Source: Fimbriimonas ginsengisoli (GTDB lineage: Bacteria; Armatimonadota; Fimbriimonadia; Fimbriimonadales; Fimbriimonadaceae). From it: 64,000 nucleotides of DNA. The stretch is from NCBI GenBank assembly GCA_016179045.1, contig JACOSL010000006.1, positions 1 to 64,000 on the forward strand, given 5' to 3'. Below, in pieces: positions 17,264 through 25,541 of the stretch. How positions within the stretch are numbered: the stretch's first letter is position 1; each line of letters begins with the position of its first letter. Under the pieces are notes generated by a model that was not told the origin of the DNA, did not search any database, and saw only the letters and a list, made by a program, of their open reading frames with translations. The translations under genes were made by a program, and so were the position numbers.

Positions 17264-17587
17264 CTAGGGTTTCCACATCCGCTCATGGAAATCAGCCGGA
17301 TGTTCCTTTTGCATTCTGTCGATGATGTTTTGGGCTGAGGCCACGTCTCTTCGAGGCACCTCAAATTCATACCATCCATGGCCGCCGTTTACCTCGTAGC
17401 GAATGCCGGCCGAATCGAATTTGTCCATGAGAATCTCCGTTGCCGCTTTGCTGGACGTCACAACGTAGGTCCATTCCGGAGGCAAGCACGATATGATCGC
17501 CCGGTTCGCAAAGTAGGCGACAAGCAGCAAAGAGATCAGAATCACCAAGCCAATCCTGCGATTAGCCCGGCCAAGGACGACATGCAT
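17264..17587 (-). CDS. small single-pass membrane protein of unknown family
   Basis: A 107-residue protein. Residues about 10-30 (IGLVILISLLLVAYFANRAI) are one transmembrane helix. The periplasmic part reads TYVVTSSKAATEILMDKFDS, then AGIRYEVNGGHGWYEFEVP and a final helix, a beta-alpha-beta pattern resembling the ring-building motif of small secretin- or YscJ/FliF-like domains. The resemblance is weak and could be chance. It sits alone between the GHL10 gene (convergent) and the MBL-fold gene on the same strand upstream. No clear Shine-Dalgarno. Confidence 0.5.
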   Translation of the reverse strand: MHVVLGRANRRIGLVILISLLLVAYFANRAIISCLPPEWTYVVTSSKAATEILMDKFDSAGIRYEVNGGHGWYEFEVPRRDVASAQNIIDRMQKEHPADFHERMWKP

Positions 17588-17663
17588 AGCTGACCTCGTA
17601 CCACGATGACCAGAATTGACGAAAGCCAACGCATAGCCACTGCAAGGCAACCGCAAAGCGCCC

Positions 17664-19046
17664 CTACAGCTCGAACCGCTCTTTCCACTTCGGAATCACA
17701 GTCGCCCACCCAAGCTCTTCCTTGATCTTCGCTTGTAGGGCGGCTTGCGCGGGCGGCTCGCCGTGCACGATGTACGTCTTCCTCGGCGGGGTCTTGAAGC
17801 CTTTCAGCCACCGAATGATCTCGCCCTGGTCGGCGTGGGCCGATAGCGCGTTCGCCTTGTCGATACGCGCGCGCACCGGGATCTCCTCGCCGTAAATCCG
17901 CACCGTGTCCGCCCCTTCCAGCAGCTTGCGGCCAAGCGTGCCCTCGGCCTGATAGCCGGTAAACAGCACGATCGTCTTCGGATCGGGGAGCCGGTGCATG
18001 AGGTGGTGCACCACGCGCCCGCCGTTGGCCATGCCGCTGCCGCTGATGATCATCATCGGCCCCTTCGTCGAGTTCAGCGCCTTCGACTGCTCCGCGTCGC
18101 GCACGAACTGCACCCCCGCCGGCTCGAGCGGGTTCTCGTGATTGTGGAGCGCAAGCTTCATCTCGGTATCGTGCTCGTCCAAGGCTTCCTCGTAGATGTG
18201 GGTCGTGCTCGTGGCCATCGGGCTGTCGATGTAGATCGGGATGCGGGGGATGCGGTTCGCCGCCTGGAGCTCGCTCATGTAGTAAAGCAGCTCCTGGGTG
18301 CGGCCGATGGCGAAGCTGGGGGTGACGACGGCGCCGCCCGACTGCCAGGCCGCCTTCACCACCTCCTCGATCTTGCCAAGCGGGTCCTCGTGCGAGTGCA
18401 GCCGGTCGCCGTAGGTGCTCTCGACCACGAGGGTCTCCGCGAACTCCATCGTGGTCGGGTCTTTGATGATCGGCGTGTTGAACCGGCCGAGGTCGCCCGA
18501 CATCAGGATTCGCTCACCGTTGTCGAAGAAGATTTCCGCGAACGCGGATCCGAGGATGTGCCCGGCGGGCAGGTAGCGCCATTGCGCCCCCCCTGGCAGC
18601 GGATGGAGCTCGCCGTAACCCACCGGCTGAAACTGTTTAAGGCACGCGTAAGCGTCGTCTTCGTTGTATAGAGGCAGGGCAGGCTCGTGGCGGCTGGTTT
18701 GATGCTTGTTGTGGTGGCGGGCGTCTTCCTCTTGAATCCGGCCGCTGTCGGGAAGGCTGATCTTCGACAGCGCGATGGTGGCTTTCGTAGCGTAAAACGG
18801 CCCCCGATACCCTTCGCGGACGAACCTAGGCAGCCAGCCGATGTGGTCCATGTGGGCGTGGGTGATCACGACCGCGTCGATCGTGCCGGGCGGAACCGGG
18901 AACGGCTGCCAGTTGCGCTCGCGCAACTCGCTGGAGCCCTGGAACATGCCGCAATCGACGAGCACGCGCTTGCCGTTGATTTCGAGCAGGTGTCGGGAGC
19001 CGGTGACCGTCTCCGCAGCGCCGAGGAACGTGATCGACTGAGCCAT
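17664..19046 (-). CDS. beta-CASP metallo-beta-lactamase-fold ribonuclease-like protein
   Basis: A 460-residue MBL-fold protein with a beta-CASP insertion, the family of RNA-processing nucleases (CPSF-73/Int11/RNase J relatives). The metal motif HAHMDHIGWLP, the MSGDLGRFNTPI and STYGDRLH segments, the beta-CASP DSPMATSTTHIY, the ISGSGMANGGRVVHH loop and the C-terminal AHADQGEIIRWL and YIVHGEPPAQ motifs are all seen. It may process or degrade RNA; substrate unknown. It is followed on the same strand by the small membrane protein gene. Confidence 0.9.
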   Translation of the reverse strand: MAQSITFLGAAETVTGSRHLLEINGKRVLVDCGMFQGSSELRERNWQPFPVPPGTIDAVVITHAHMDHIGWLPRFVREGYRGPFYATKATIALSKISLPDSGRIQEEDARHHNKHQTSRHEPALPLYNEDDAYACLKQFQPVGYGELHPLPGGAQWRYLPAGHILGSAFAEIFFDNGERILMSGDLGRFNTPIIKDPTTMEFAETLVVESTYGDRLHSHEDPLGKIEEVVKAAWQSGGAVVTPSFAIGRTQELLYYMSELQAANRIPRIPIYIDSPMATSTTHIYEEALDEHDTEMKLALHNHENPLEPAGVQFVRDAEQSKALNSTKGPMMIISGSGMANGGRVVHHLMHRLPDPKTIVLFTGYQAEGTLGRKLLEGADTVRIYGEEIPVRARIDKANALSAHADQGEIIRWLKGFKTPPRKTYIVHGEPPAQAALQAKIKEELGWATVIPKWKERFEL

Positions 19047-19113
19047 GGGCGGAGTATGGCGCGATGCGGTGGCTTTGCGCGGCTTTGCCGACGTCGAAGT
19101 TGGCTCCTGATAG

Positions 19114-19153
19114 CTCCCCTCCCTTGATGGGAGGGGTTAGGGGAGGGTGATTA
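19114..19153. repeat. dispersed palindromic element B, copy 1
   Basis: The string CTCCCCTCCCTTGATGGG followed by GAGGGG, TTAGGGG and AGGGTGATT forms nested G/C hairpins. The reverse complement of 19222-19290 repeats the same architecture (CTCCCCCTTGATGGGGGAG then GGGGGTGATT), so the two copies face each other about 70 bp apart in the gap between the MBL gene and msrB. Confidence 0.6.
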
Positions 19154-19221
19154 GAGCGTTCCCGTTGCGGTGCCGGCGGAACGTGGCGCGGATGCTCCGG
19201 CAAGAAGGTGCCTTGACCGAA

Positions 19222-19290
19222 AATCACCCCCTCTTGCCCCAGTCCGACGCGTCGGACTAGGGCTTCTCCCCCATCAAGGGGGAGAGGGTT
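19222..19290. repeat. dispersed palindromic element B, inverted copy 2
   Basis: Inverted relative of the element at 19114-19153. It carries an additional perfect 18-bp palindrome AGTCCGACGCGTCGGACT at 19241-19258 between ACCCCCTCTTGCCCC and TCTCCCCCATCAAGGGGGAGA. The 309-bp gap 19047-19354 holds these two elements and no gene. Confidence 0.6.
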
Positions 19291-19354
19291 ACGGACCGCC
19301 AATCCCGATGGAGGGTGGTCCAATGCACCGCAATCGCAAAGCGCCCCTCGGACG

Positions 19355-19771
19355 CTACTTCGCCTTAAACCCGAGGCTCGCAGAGTTGATGCAATACCGC
19401 AACCCGGTCGGCTGCGGGCCGTCGGGGAACACGTGCCCCAGATGCCCCCCGCAGGCCGCGCAGGTCACCTCGATGCGCCTCATGCCGTGGCTGTTGTCGA
19501 TGTGCTCTTCGACCTTGCTCTTGTCGAGCGCCTCGTAGAAGCTCGGCCAGCCGCAGCCCGAATCGAACTTCGCGTCCGAGGTGAAAAGTTCCGCCCCGCA
19601 CCCCGCGCAGACGTAGGCGCCCGGCTCGTGGTGGTTCCAGTATTCGCCCGTGAACGCGCGCTCGGTGCCCTTCTCGCGCAGCACGCCGTATTGCTCGGGG
19701 GTCAGCACGCCCTTCCACTCGTCTTCGGTTTGGGGGATTTGGTTGTTCACGGTCTTATAATGCCTCAGCAT
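19355..19771 (-). CDS. msrB: peptide-methionine (R)-S-oxide reductase
   Basis: A 138-residue MsrB that reduces methionine-R-sulfoxide in oxidised proteins. Zinc-binding CAGC and CAAC pairs, the [11 protein letters not shown] motif and the catalytic Cys in [10 protein letters not shown] are present. The ATG at 19771 is preferred to an upstream TTG because it gives [19 protein letters not shown], a normal N-terminus. The start codon itself lies inside the stem of a long inverted repeat (19760-19808), so translation or transcription could be controlled by that hairpin. The acyl-CoA dehydrogenase gene is upstream on the same strand. Confidence 0.95.
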   Translation of the reverse strand: MLRHYKTVNNQIPQTEDEWKGVLTPEQYGVLREKGTERAFTGEYWNHHEPGAYVCAGCGAELFTSDAKFDSGCGWPSFYEALDKSKVEEHIDNSHGMRRIEVTCAACGGHLGHVFPDGPQPTGLRYCINSASLGFKAK

Positions 19772-19808
19772 TGGGGGGCACAACCCATCCCCAGCAATGC
19801 TGAGGCAT
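19760..19808. promoter_or_regulatory. inverted repeat spanning the msrB start codon
   Basis: Arms of 14 bp (ATGCCTCAGCATTG and its exact complement CAATGCTGAGGCAT) flank a 21-nt loop that itself contains pairing G/C runs. The msrB ATG is at 19769-19771, inside one arm. As RNA it would hide the start. No U-run follows, so it is not a simple terminator. It may instead be a member of the family of intergenic palindromes also seen at 62923-62952 and 63872-63897. Confidence 0.55.
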
Positions 19809-19858
19809 GCCGCCGGAGCTTTAGAACGGCGATGACTCCGCCTTCCCTAGCGCGCTCA

Positions 19859-21064
19859 TCACGCCTCCTGCCCGAACGGCCACCTCGGCAGCATCCGCGC
19901 GAGGGGCTTATCGGCCCGGTAGCCCAGCTCGTACTCCGCCTGCATGAGGGTGTGGATCTCCCGCGTGCCCTCGTAGATCATCGCCCCGCGCGAGTTGCGG
20001 AAGTAGCGCTCGACCGGGAACTCGTCGCAGTAGCCGTACGCGCCGTGGATCTCCACCGCGTCGTGGGCGGCCTGAAACGCGAAGTTGCAGTTCTGCCACT
20101 TGGCGAGCGACACCTCGCGCGTGTGACGCAGGCCCGCGTTCTTCATCCAGCCCACCTGATAGTAGAGCAGGCGCCCGATATCCCTCCCCGCCACCATGTT
20201 CGCGATCATCTGCTGGACGAGCTGCTTGCGCCCGATCTCCTCGCCGCTCACCTTGCGCTCCCGGGCATAGCGGTTGCAGGCGTCCAGGCACGCGGCCACG
20301 ATCCCCACCGCCCCGCTTGCCACCGTGTAGCGCCCATGGTCGAGCGCCGACATCGCAATCTTGAAGCCGTCGCCCTCCTCCCCCAGGCGGTTTTCGGCGG
20401 GCACCCGCACGTCCTCGAACAAGACCGAGCCCGTGTTGCCCGCGCGCACCCCCAGCTTGCCCTTGATCGCCTTGGAATGAAACCCTTTCAGCGAGCGGTC
20501 GACGATGAACGCGCTCATCCCCGCCGCCTTCGACTTGGCCTCCGGATCGGTGACCGCGACCACCAGGAACTGGTCGGCGTAGTCGGAAAGCGAAATCCAG
20601 GTCTTCTCGCCGTTTAAGACGTAACTGTCGCCATCGCGCCGCGCCCGCGTGCGGATGTTGATCGCATCGGAGCCCGCGTTCGGCTCGGTCAGGGCGAACG
20701 CGCCGATTGCGGCGCCCTCGGCGAGACCCGGCAGCCAGCGCGCCTTCTGCTCGGCCGTGCCCCACTGCAGGATCGTGAGGGAATGGAGGCCGCTGTGCAC
20801 GCTCATCACAACCCGCGCGCTGGTGTCCGCCCTTTCGAGCTCTTCGCACACGATGCCGAGCGAAATGTAATCGGTATCCATGCCGCCGTACTTGGCGGGG
20901 ATGGAGACCCCGAGGAGGCCGGAAGCGGCCATCTTGTCGAGGCTGGCGCGGTCGCTCTGATGAGCGCGGTCACGCTCGGCGAGGCCGGGGACGATCTCTT
21001 GTTGGCCGAATCGGTAGGCCGACTCCCGGATCAGCTCGTGCTCCGGGGTGAGGCTGAAATCCAT
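19859..21064 (-). CDS. acyl-CoA dehydrogenase
   Basis: A 401-residue FAD-dependent acyl-CoA dehydrogenase. It starts MDFSLTPEHELIRESAYRFG, and has the two family signatures GAFALTEPNAGSDAINIRTR (FAD/substrate) and QAAHDAVEIHGAYGYCDEFP (C-terminal), plus the active-site region MIYEGTREIHTLMQAEYELG, where a Glu is conserved in this family. Substrate chain length is unknown. The ATG at 21064 was chosen because the in-frame extension upstream runs through tandem repeats. Confidence 0.93.
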   Translation of the reverse strand: MDFSLTPEHELIRESAYRFGQQEIVPGLAERDRAHQSDRASLDKMAASGLLGVSIPAKYGGMDTDYISLGIVCEELERADTSARVVMSVHSGLHSLTILQWGTAEQKARWLPGLAEGAAIGAFALTEPNAGSDAINIRTRARRDGDSYVLNGEKTWISLSDYADQFLVVAVTDPEAKSKAAGMSAFIVDRSLKGFHSKAIKGKLGVRAGNTGSVLFEDVRVPAENRLGEEGDGFKIAMSALDHGRYTVASGAVGIVAACLDACNRYARERKVSGEEIGRKQLVQQMIANMVAGRDIGRLLYYQVGWMKNAGLRHTREVSLAKWQNCNFAFQAAHDAVEIHGAYGYCDEFPVERYFRNSRGAMIYEGTREIHTLMQAEYELGYRADKPLARMLPRWPFGQEA

Positions 21065-21120
21065 AGGCTCCGAGTCTACCAGCGGGCTCGGGCGAACTAG
21101 CGGTGGGGCGTTTGCGCCAG

Positions 21121-21270
21121 GCCTCCAGACCGCCATGCCTCCAGACCGCCATGCCTCCAAGACCGCCATGCCTCCAGACTTGCAGTCTGGAGGCTTATAC
21201 TCCCGACGAGGAGCGGATCGCTGCCGGTCGCTCCACCTGACAGGACCCTCCAGACTGCAAGTCTGGAGGG
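21121..21270. repeat. tandem 16-mers and two inverted palindromes (element D)
   Basis: Three tandem copies of about 16 bp (GCCTCCAGACCGCCAT; the third has one extra A) at 21121-21169 run into a palindrome GCCTCCAGACT-TGC-AGTCTGGAGGC at 21170-21194. A second palindrome, CCCTCCAGACT-GCA-AGTCTGGAGGG, lies at 21246-21270. The loops are reverse complements, so the second is an inverted copy of the first. The whole sits between the acyl-CoA dehydrogenase start and the stop of the PD40-like gene. Confidence 0.7.
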
Positions 21271-21283
21271 ATAGCAAGAGGCC

Positions 21284-22692
21284 CTATGGCGGAGGTACGG
21301 GCGGCTTGTCCTTGCGGAACTCGGAGTGGCTGTCTGCAAAGGCAACGAAGCGTCCGTCTTCGAAGGGAATGTAGCCGAGCTCGGTTTTTTCGGGCTCGCC
21401 GATGGCGGAGATCGTCCCCCCGTCCAGGTGTAAACGAATCCGTACAGGAAGGTCAAGTCCTTTATGTAGGGGCCCAGCTTGTCATAGAGATCGGCGCCAG
21501 GTCCGGGGAGCTTGTCGTCGTTGTCGGAGGCGAACATCTGGAACGCCAGCCCCACCGACCGCACATTCAGCAGCAGCTGCCCACGCTTCGTGTCGTGAAA
21601 GGCCGTCGTGAAGGCCTCTCTGTCCAGCATGACCAGCCTCCGCACGAAGAGAGCATCGCTCGAAACGAACGCCACTGCATCGCCCGGTGGCGAGAGCCTG
21701 GCCTGGAGCCCATCGGCGGTGACCAGCGCCCGCTTGGGCTCGCCCTTGTCCTTTGTCTCGAGCCAGACCGGACGGAAGCCTGCCCGCACCTCGCCTCGCT
21801 TCGTGGATTGCTTTGGAGACGCGAGCGACAAGACAGTTTCCGGCGGGCGCGCCGGAAACTTAGGTGCGGCACCAGACGCTTGCTCGATCGCCTTCCCCGC
21901 CTGGAAGTCCAGACCCCACCGCTGCCATCGCGGTTTGGCAGGCCGAGGCTCCTGCACATAGTTCGTTAGGACGGCACTTGTGCCATCGTCCGACCACTCG
22001 ACGATTCCCCATATCGACCCACCCGGAACCTCGACGTCCGCACCCCTGAAGCCATCGGGCGTTAACAACCGGGCGGTTCGTTTGCGCATCTTGGCCTTGC
22101 GGTCAGCTGAGAAATCGCCCACAACTACCGCCAATGCCGTGGAGGGCGAGACTTGGACCGAAATTGGGAACGCGTCCGGCGGTTCCGTCACGGATAGCCT
22201 CTCTTCGGCCTCCCCGCCAGCCGCCGACAACGCAAATATCTTCGTCTCGCTGCGAGGAGGGCTTTCCGTTTCGTCCGAGAGAATGTCGTACGAACGCACG
22301 CTGACAATCGCCGCGTCGCCCGACGCGAACCACTGAACGGCAGCGGGAGACCAGTTCCTCTCGGCCCCCGTCCAGACCGTGCGCGATTCGCCCGACTGCC
22401 CGTCCCATAGCACCAGTCGCAACGTCGTCTTCCTCTGCAGTGCTACCAAGTCCTTGATTTCGAGCGTCTTGCCGGCCAACATGTCGGGCGTAACTGTCTC
22501 GGCGACGCTGGCAAGGAGATACCGACCGTCGGGCGACCAGGCATAGGAAATCAAGCCCGAGCCGCAGACCGCCTTCGGCGGAAGCATCACGTAGACGCCA
22601 TCCGGCCCCGCGACGCAATCAGTGAGGATGTCTTGCCCCATCGCAGCGCCCGCAAGCACGAAAAAAACGCCTTCCAAACTCCAAGCTCTCAT
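21284..22692 (-). CDS. PD40-like repeat protein with pseudopilin-like C-terminus, frameshifted
   Basis: An exported protein of about 470 residues (signal-like MRAWSLEGVFFVLAGAAMG). The central part has beta-propeller-like repeats (SYAWSPDGRYLLASV, IVEWSDDGTSAVLTNY). The C-terminal part LLLNVRSVGLAFQMFASDND resembles the core of DUF1559-type pseudopilin-like proteins. The frame runs on past the expected end because a run of six G (21416-21421 on the plus strand, C6) is one base short; adding one base gives TISAIGEPEKTELGYIPFED, FVAFADSHSEFRKDKPPV and a stop at 21284. A GGAGG Shine-Dalgarno precedes the ATG. No function is known. Confidence 0.7.
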
Positions 22693-22729
22693 CCGCGACC
22701 TCCAGTCAACATGACCGCACACCTATGAC

Positions 22730-23263
22730 TCAGCCCTTGGCGGGCGGGTTCGCTTTCGTGTTCGGCACGGGCTTCGTCAACGGCGGGGGCAACTTGACCA
22801 CCGCTCCCGACGTCAGCCCCAACCGGGCGGCGGCGCCCGCCTTCGTCTCCACCACGAACTGGGCAACACCCTTGCTCGGCACCGCCGATTCGTCCAAGGG
22901 ATGGCCGACCTCCACGTTCAGCACCTTGCCATCGGGCGAGATAAAGGCGATGTCCAGCGGAATCAGCGTGTCCTTCATCCAAAACGTCATCGAACGAGGC
23001 TCGTCGAAGGCGAAGAGCATGGCGTCGTCCGCCCCGACCTCCTCGTCGGTCAGGTGCATCATGCCCTCTTCCTGCTTGAGGGGCGTATCCATAAGCCAAG
23101 CCTTGAACCGATGCCCGCCGGCCTCCAACTCGACCTTCTCAAGCCTCGCAAGCTGGAACATCCGCCGAGGGTTGTCTCGAGCCTGCGCGGCGGGCGGCGC
23201 ATCGCTCTTCGAGCAGCCCAGCGCCAGGGCCAAGGTGCAGACCAGCAGCGCGAGAAGCCTCAA
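22730..23263 (-). CDS. DUF192 lipoprotein
   Basis: A 177-residue protein with a lipoprotein signal peptide (LLALLVCTLALALGC, lipobox Cys about residue 17) and a DUF192 domain. The domain is seen as KAWLMDTPLKQEEGMMHLTD, SMTFWMKDTLIPLDIAFIS and AQFVVETKAGAAARLGL. DUF192 proteins are small periplasmic or secreted proteins of unknown function. The C-terminal tail is Pro/Lys-rich. The ATG abuts the leuD stop, so it is likely co-transcribed with leuD. Confidence 0.88.
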   Translation of the reverse strand: MRLLALLVCTLALALGCSKSDAPPAAQARDNPRRMFQLARLEKVELEAGGHRFKAWLMDTPLKQEEGMMHLTDEEVGADDAMLFAFDEPRSMTFWMKDTLIPLDIAFISPDGKVLNVEVGHPLDESAVPSKGVAQFVVETKAGAAARLGLTSGAVVKLPPPLTKPVPNTKANPPAKG

Positions 23264-23857
<594 letters not shown>

Positions 23858-23932
23858 GCGCGGATTCTGGCACGAATTGCGCTATCATAGAGGTGGCTGC
23901 GAAGGTGGCCTGACTGAAATCATTGATTGGAT

Positions 23933-23967
23933 GGCCTCGGACTCGTTCCGGGGCCTTCTTTCTTTTT
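23933..23967 (+). terminator. orphan intrinsic terminator (plus strand)
   Basis: The stem GGCCTCGGA / TCCGGGGCC (one U.G wobble), loop CTCGT, is followed directly by TTCTTTCTTTTT, a classical Rho-independent terminator on the plus strand. No plus-strand gene lies close upstream (leuD is on the minus strand). It could end a small RNA transcribed from about 23880, or be an attenuator for the YcxB-like gene at 24205. The rest of the gap 23858-24204 holds repeat elements. Confidence 0.6.
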
Positions 23968-23978
23968 GGGAGCGATCC

Positions 23979-24017
23979 TTCCCCCTCTTGTCCCGACTTG
24001 TCGGGAGAGGAGGGGGT
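23979..24017. repeat. dispersed palindromic element B, diverged copy 3
   Basis: TCCCCCTCTTGTCCCGACTTG then GTCGGGAGAGGAGGGGGTG forms nested stems, with the inner hairpin TCCCGAC-TT-GTCGGGA at 23991-24006. It shares the CCCCCTCTTG(C/T)CCC block and general architecture with the element at 19222-19290. Confidence 0.5.
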
Positions 24018-24135
24018 GCCGAGTTCCGACGAGGCGGGGGCGGTTCTGGCGCTTAGTCAAATCTGGCTGGATCCGATTAGCGATCACTTCCTGGCTGGCT
24101 GAGCATGCCCTGTCTTGCGGAAAGTCCAGCCGGAG

Positions 24136-24188
24136 CCTCCGCCTGACGGCGGAGCGCCACCCCCCGCGCTTCGCGCGACCCCCGCCGT
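24136..24188. repeat. dispersed GC-rich palindromic repeat, copy 2
   Basis: Second copy of the 50-53-bp element found at 31-80: CCTCCGCCTGACGGCGGAG, then CCACCCCCCG, GCTTCG and GACCCCCGCCGT, with only a few one-base insertions and two substitutions between copies. It lies upstream of the start of the YcxB-like gene. Confidence 0.7.
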
Positions 24189-24204
24189 CAGCCTGGCTGA
24201 CCTT

Positions 24205-24723
24205 ATGACGCCGTTTCGTGGCAGCCGAGCCGCGTCCTTGCTATACACTCCAGCCATCGAACCCGGCGAGCCCCTCCAAACCAAGCCATTTTGCCTCGCG
24301 CGAGCCGAGGTGTCACTGCTCACGGCGGAGCAGTACGCCCTAACGTTCGGGCCGGTGCTGATCGGCGTGCCCGCCGCGGGCGTGGCGATGCTGGTTCTCG
24401 GAGATGCGTTCATGAAGGCGATTGGGCTCGTCTGCGTGCTCTGGCCGCTCACGATTCCGGGACGCGCGTTCCTAATCACTTCCCGTGCGGCGCGTGCCTT
24501 GCGCGCCCCCACCGTCGCTTCGGTTGAGGATGGCGCTCTCTTGCTCAAGCCCGATCACGGGGCGGGATTGCGCCTGCCGCTCGGCGCGATTTGGCGGCTG
24601 AAGCGGCGGCGCGGCTATCTGATCGTCTGGACCCGCCGCCTCGCCCTCGTCTTCCTACCCGAGTCGGCCTTCAAGAGCCCCGACGCGGTCGAGCGATTCG
24701 CCGCCGCCCTCAAACCCGGCTAG
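24205..24723 (+). CDS. YcxB-like domain membrane protein
   Basis: A 172-residue protein if started at the ATG 24205 (MTPFRGSRAASLLYTPAIE). Two hydrophobic segments (about 46-62 and 68-85) form a hairpin and the C-terminal half (LPLGAIWRLKRRRGYLIVW, LVFLPESAFKSPDAVERF) fits the YcxB-like PH-fold domain. A TTG at 24238 is an alternative start. The palindromic repeat element ends only 17 nt before the ATG. Its stop shares a CTAG with the convergent surE stop. Function unknown. Confidence 0.65.
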   Translation: MTPFRGSRAASLLYTPAIEPGEPLQTKPFCLARAEVSLLTAEQYALTFGPVLIGVPAAGVAMLVLGDAFMKAIGLVCVLWPLTIPGRAFLITSRAARALRAPTVASVEDGALLLKPDHGAGLRLPLGAIWRLKRRRGYLIVWTRRLALVFLPESAFKSPDAVERFAAALKPG

Positions 24724-25502
24724 CGCCGGGCGCGAACGTCGGCATGTCGCATGTGCGCTTCCAGCGGGGCCATGAGGCCGTGGGCAGTCCAATCGAGGCT
24801 CACGGGCGTGATCGCGACGAACCCCTCGCTCACCGCCGCCACGTCCGTCCCGGGCTGATCCGCATCCATGACAACGACGCCGCCTTGCCAGTAGTACGGC
24901 CGCCCCCAAGGGTCATGGCGAAGCTCCACCCGGTCTTGATACACCCTCTGCCCCATCGTGGCTACGCGATGCCCCCGTAATTCGGGGAGGGCGATCGACG
25001 GAATGTTCACGTTGAGGAAGGTAAGCGGCTCGCGCGGCGCTTCGACCAGCATCGCCCAGTTTTGGTCCACCCACGCCTTGCCCGTTTCGTAATGGATGGG
25101 CGCGTCGGTGACGAACACCGCCATGCTGATCGAGATCGAGCGGATGCCGTTGATCGCGCCCTCCATGGCCCCCGCCACGGTGCCCGAATAGGTGATATCG
25201 AAGCCGAGGTTGGGGCCGTTGTTGATGCCGCTCAGCACGAGGTCGCAGCCGTCGGGCCAGGCGACCGTGAGCCCCACGTTCACGCAATCCACGGGCACGC
25301 CGTCCACCTCGTAAGCCTCGATGCCGTCCCACTCGACCGCCTTCACCCGCAGCGGGTCGCGCAGGGTCATCGAGTGGGCGCAGGCCGAGCGCTCGTGGTC
25401 GGGGGCGACGATCTTCACCTCCCCATACTGGCGGGCCACTTCGGCAAGCGCGACCAGGCCGGGGGCGCGCACGCCGTCGTCGTTGGTGATGAGGATCCTC
25501 AT
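24720..25502 (-). CDS. surE: 5'/3'-nucleotidase SurE
   Basis: A 260-residue SurE-family nucleoside monophosphate phosphatase. It starts MRILITNDDGVRAPGLVAL, the metal-binding NDD signature, and contains APDHERSACAHSMTL, VLSGINNGPNLGFDITYSGT and SEGFVAITPVSLDWTAHG, all typical. It is likely a stationary-phase survival and nucleotide-salvage enzyme. Divergent from the VanZ-like gene 39 nt away; its stop is a CTAG shared with the convergent YcxB-like gene. Confidence 0.95.
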   Translation of the reverse strand: MRILITNDDGVRAPGLVALAEVARQYGEVKIVAPDHERSACAHSMTLRDPLRVKAVEWDGIEAYEVDGVPVDCVNVGLTVAWPDGCDLVLSGINNGPNLGFDITYSGTVAGAMEGAINGIRSISISMAVFVTDAPIHYETGKAWVDQNWAMLVEAPREPLTFLNVNIPSIALPELRGHRVATMGQRVYQDRVELRHDPWGRPYYWQGGVVVMDADQPGTDVAAVSEGFVAITPVSLDWTAHGLMAPLEAHMRHADVRARR

Positions 25503-25541
25503 GGAGGGCGAGCCTCCATCGTACCGGTTCGGTGGGGTCTA

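Noticed and set aside
23860-23890. Possible sigma-54 promoter TGGCACGAATTGC near leuD
   Set aside because: The GG and GC are eight bases apart, not ten, so it does not fit a sigma-54 promoter.
25062-25541. N-terminal extension of the VanZ-like protein
   Set aside because: It reads antisense through surE and gives a His/Arg/Asp-rich non-protein-like sequence.
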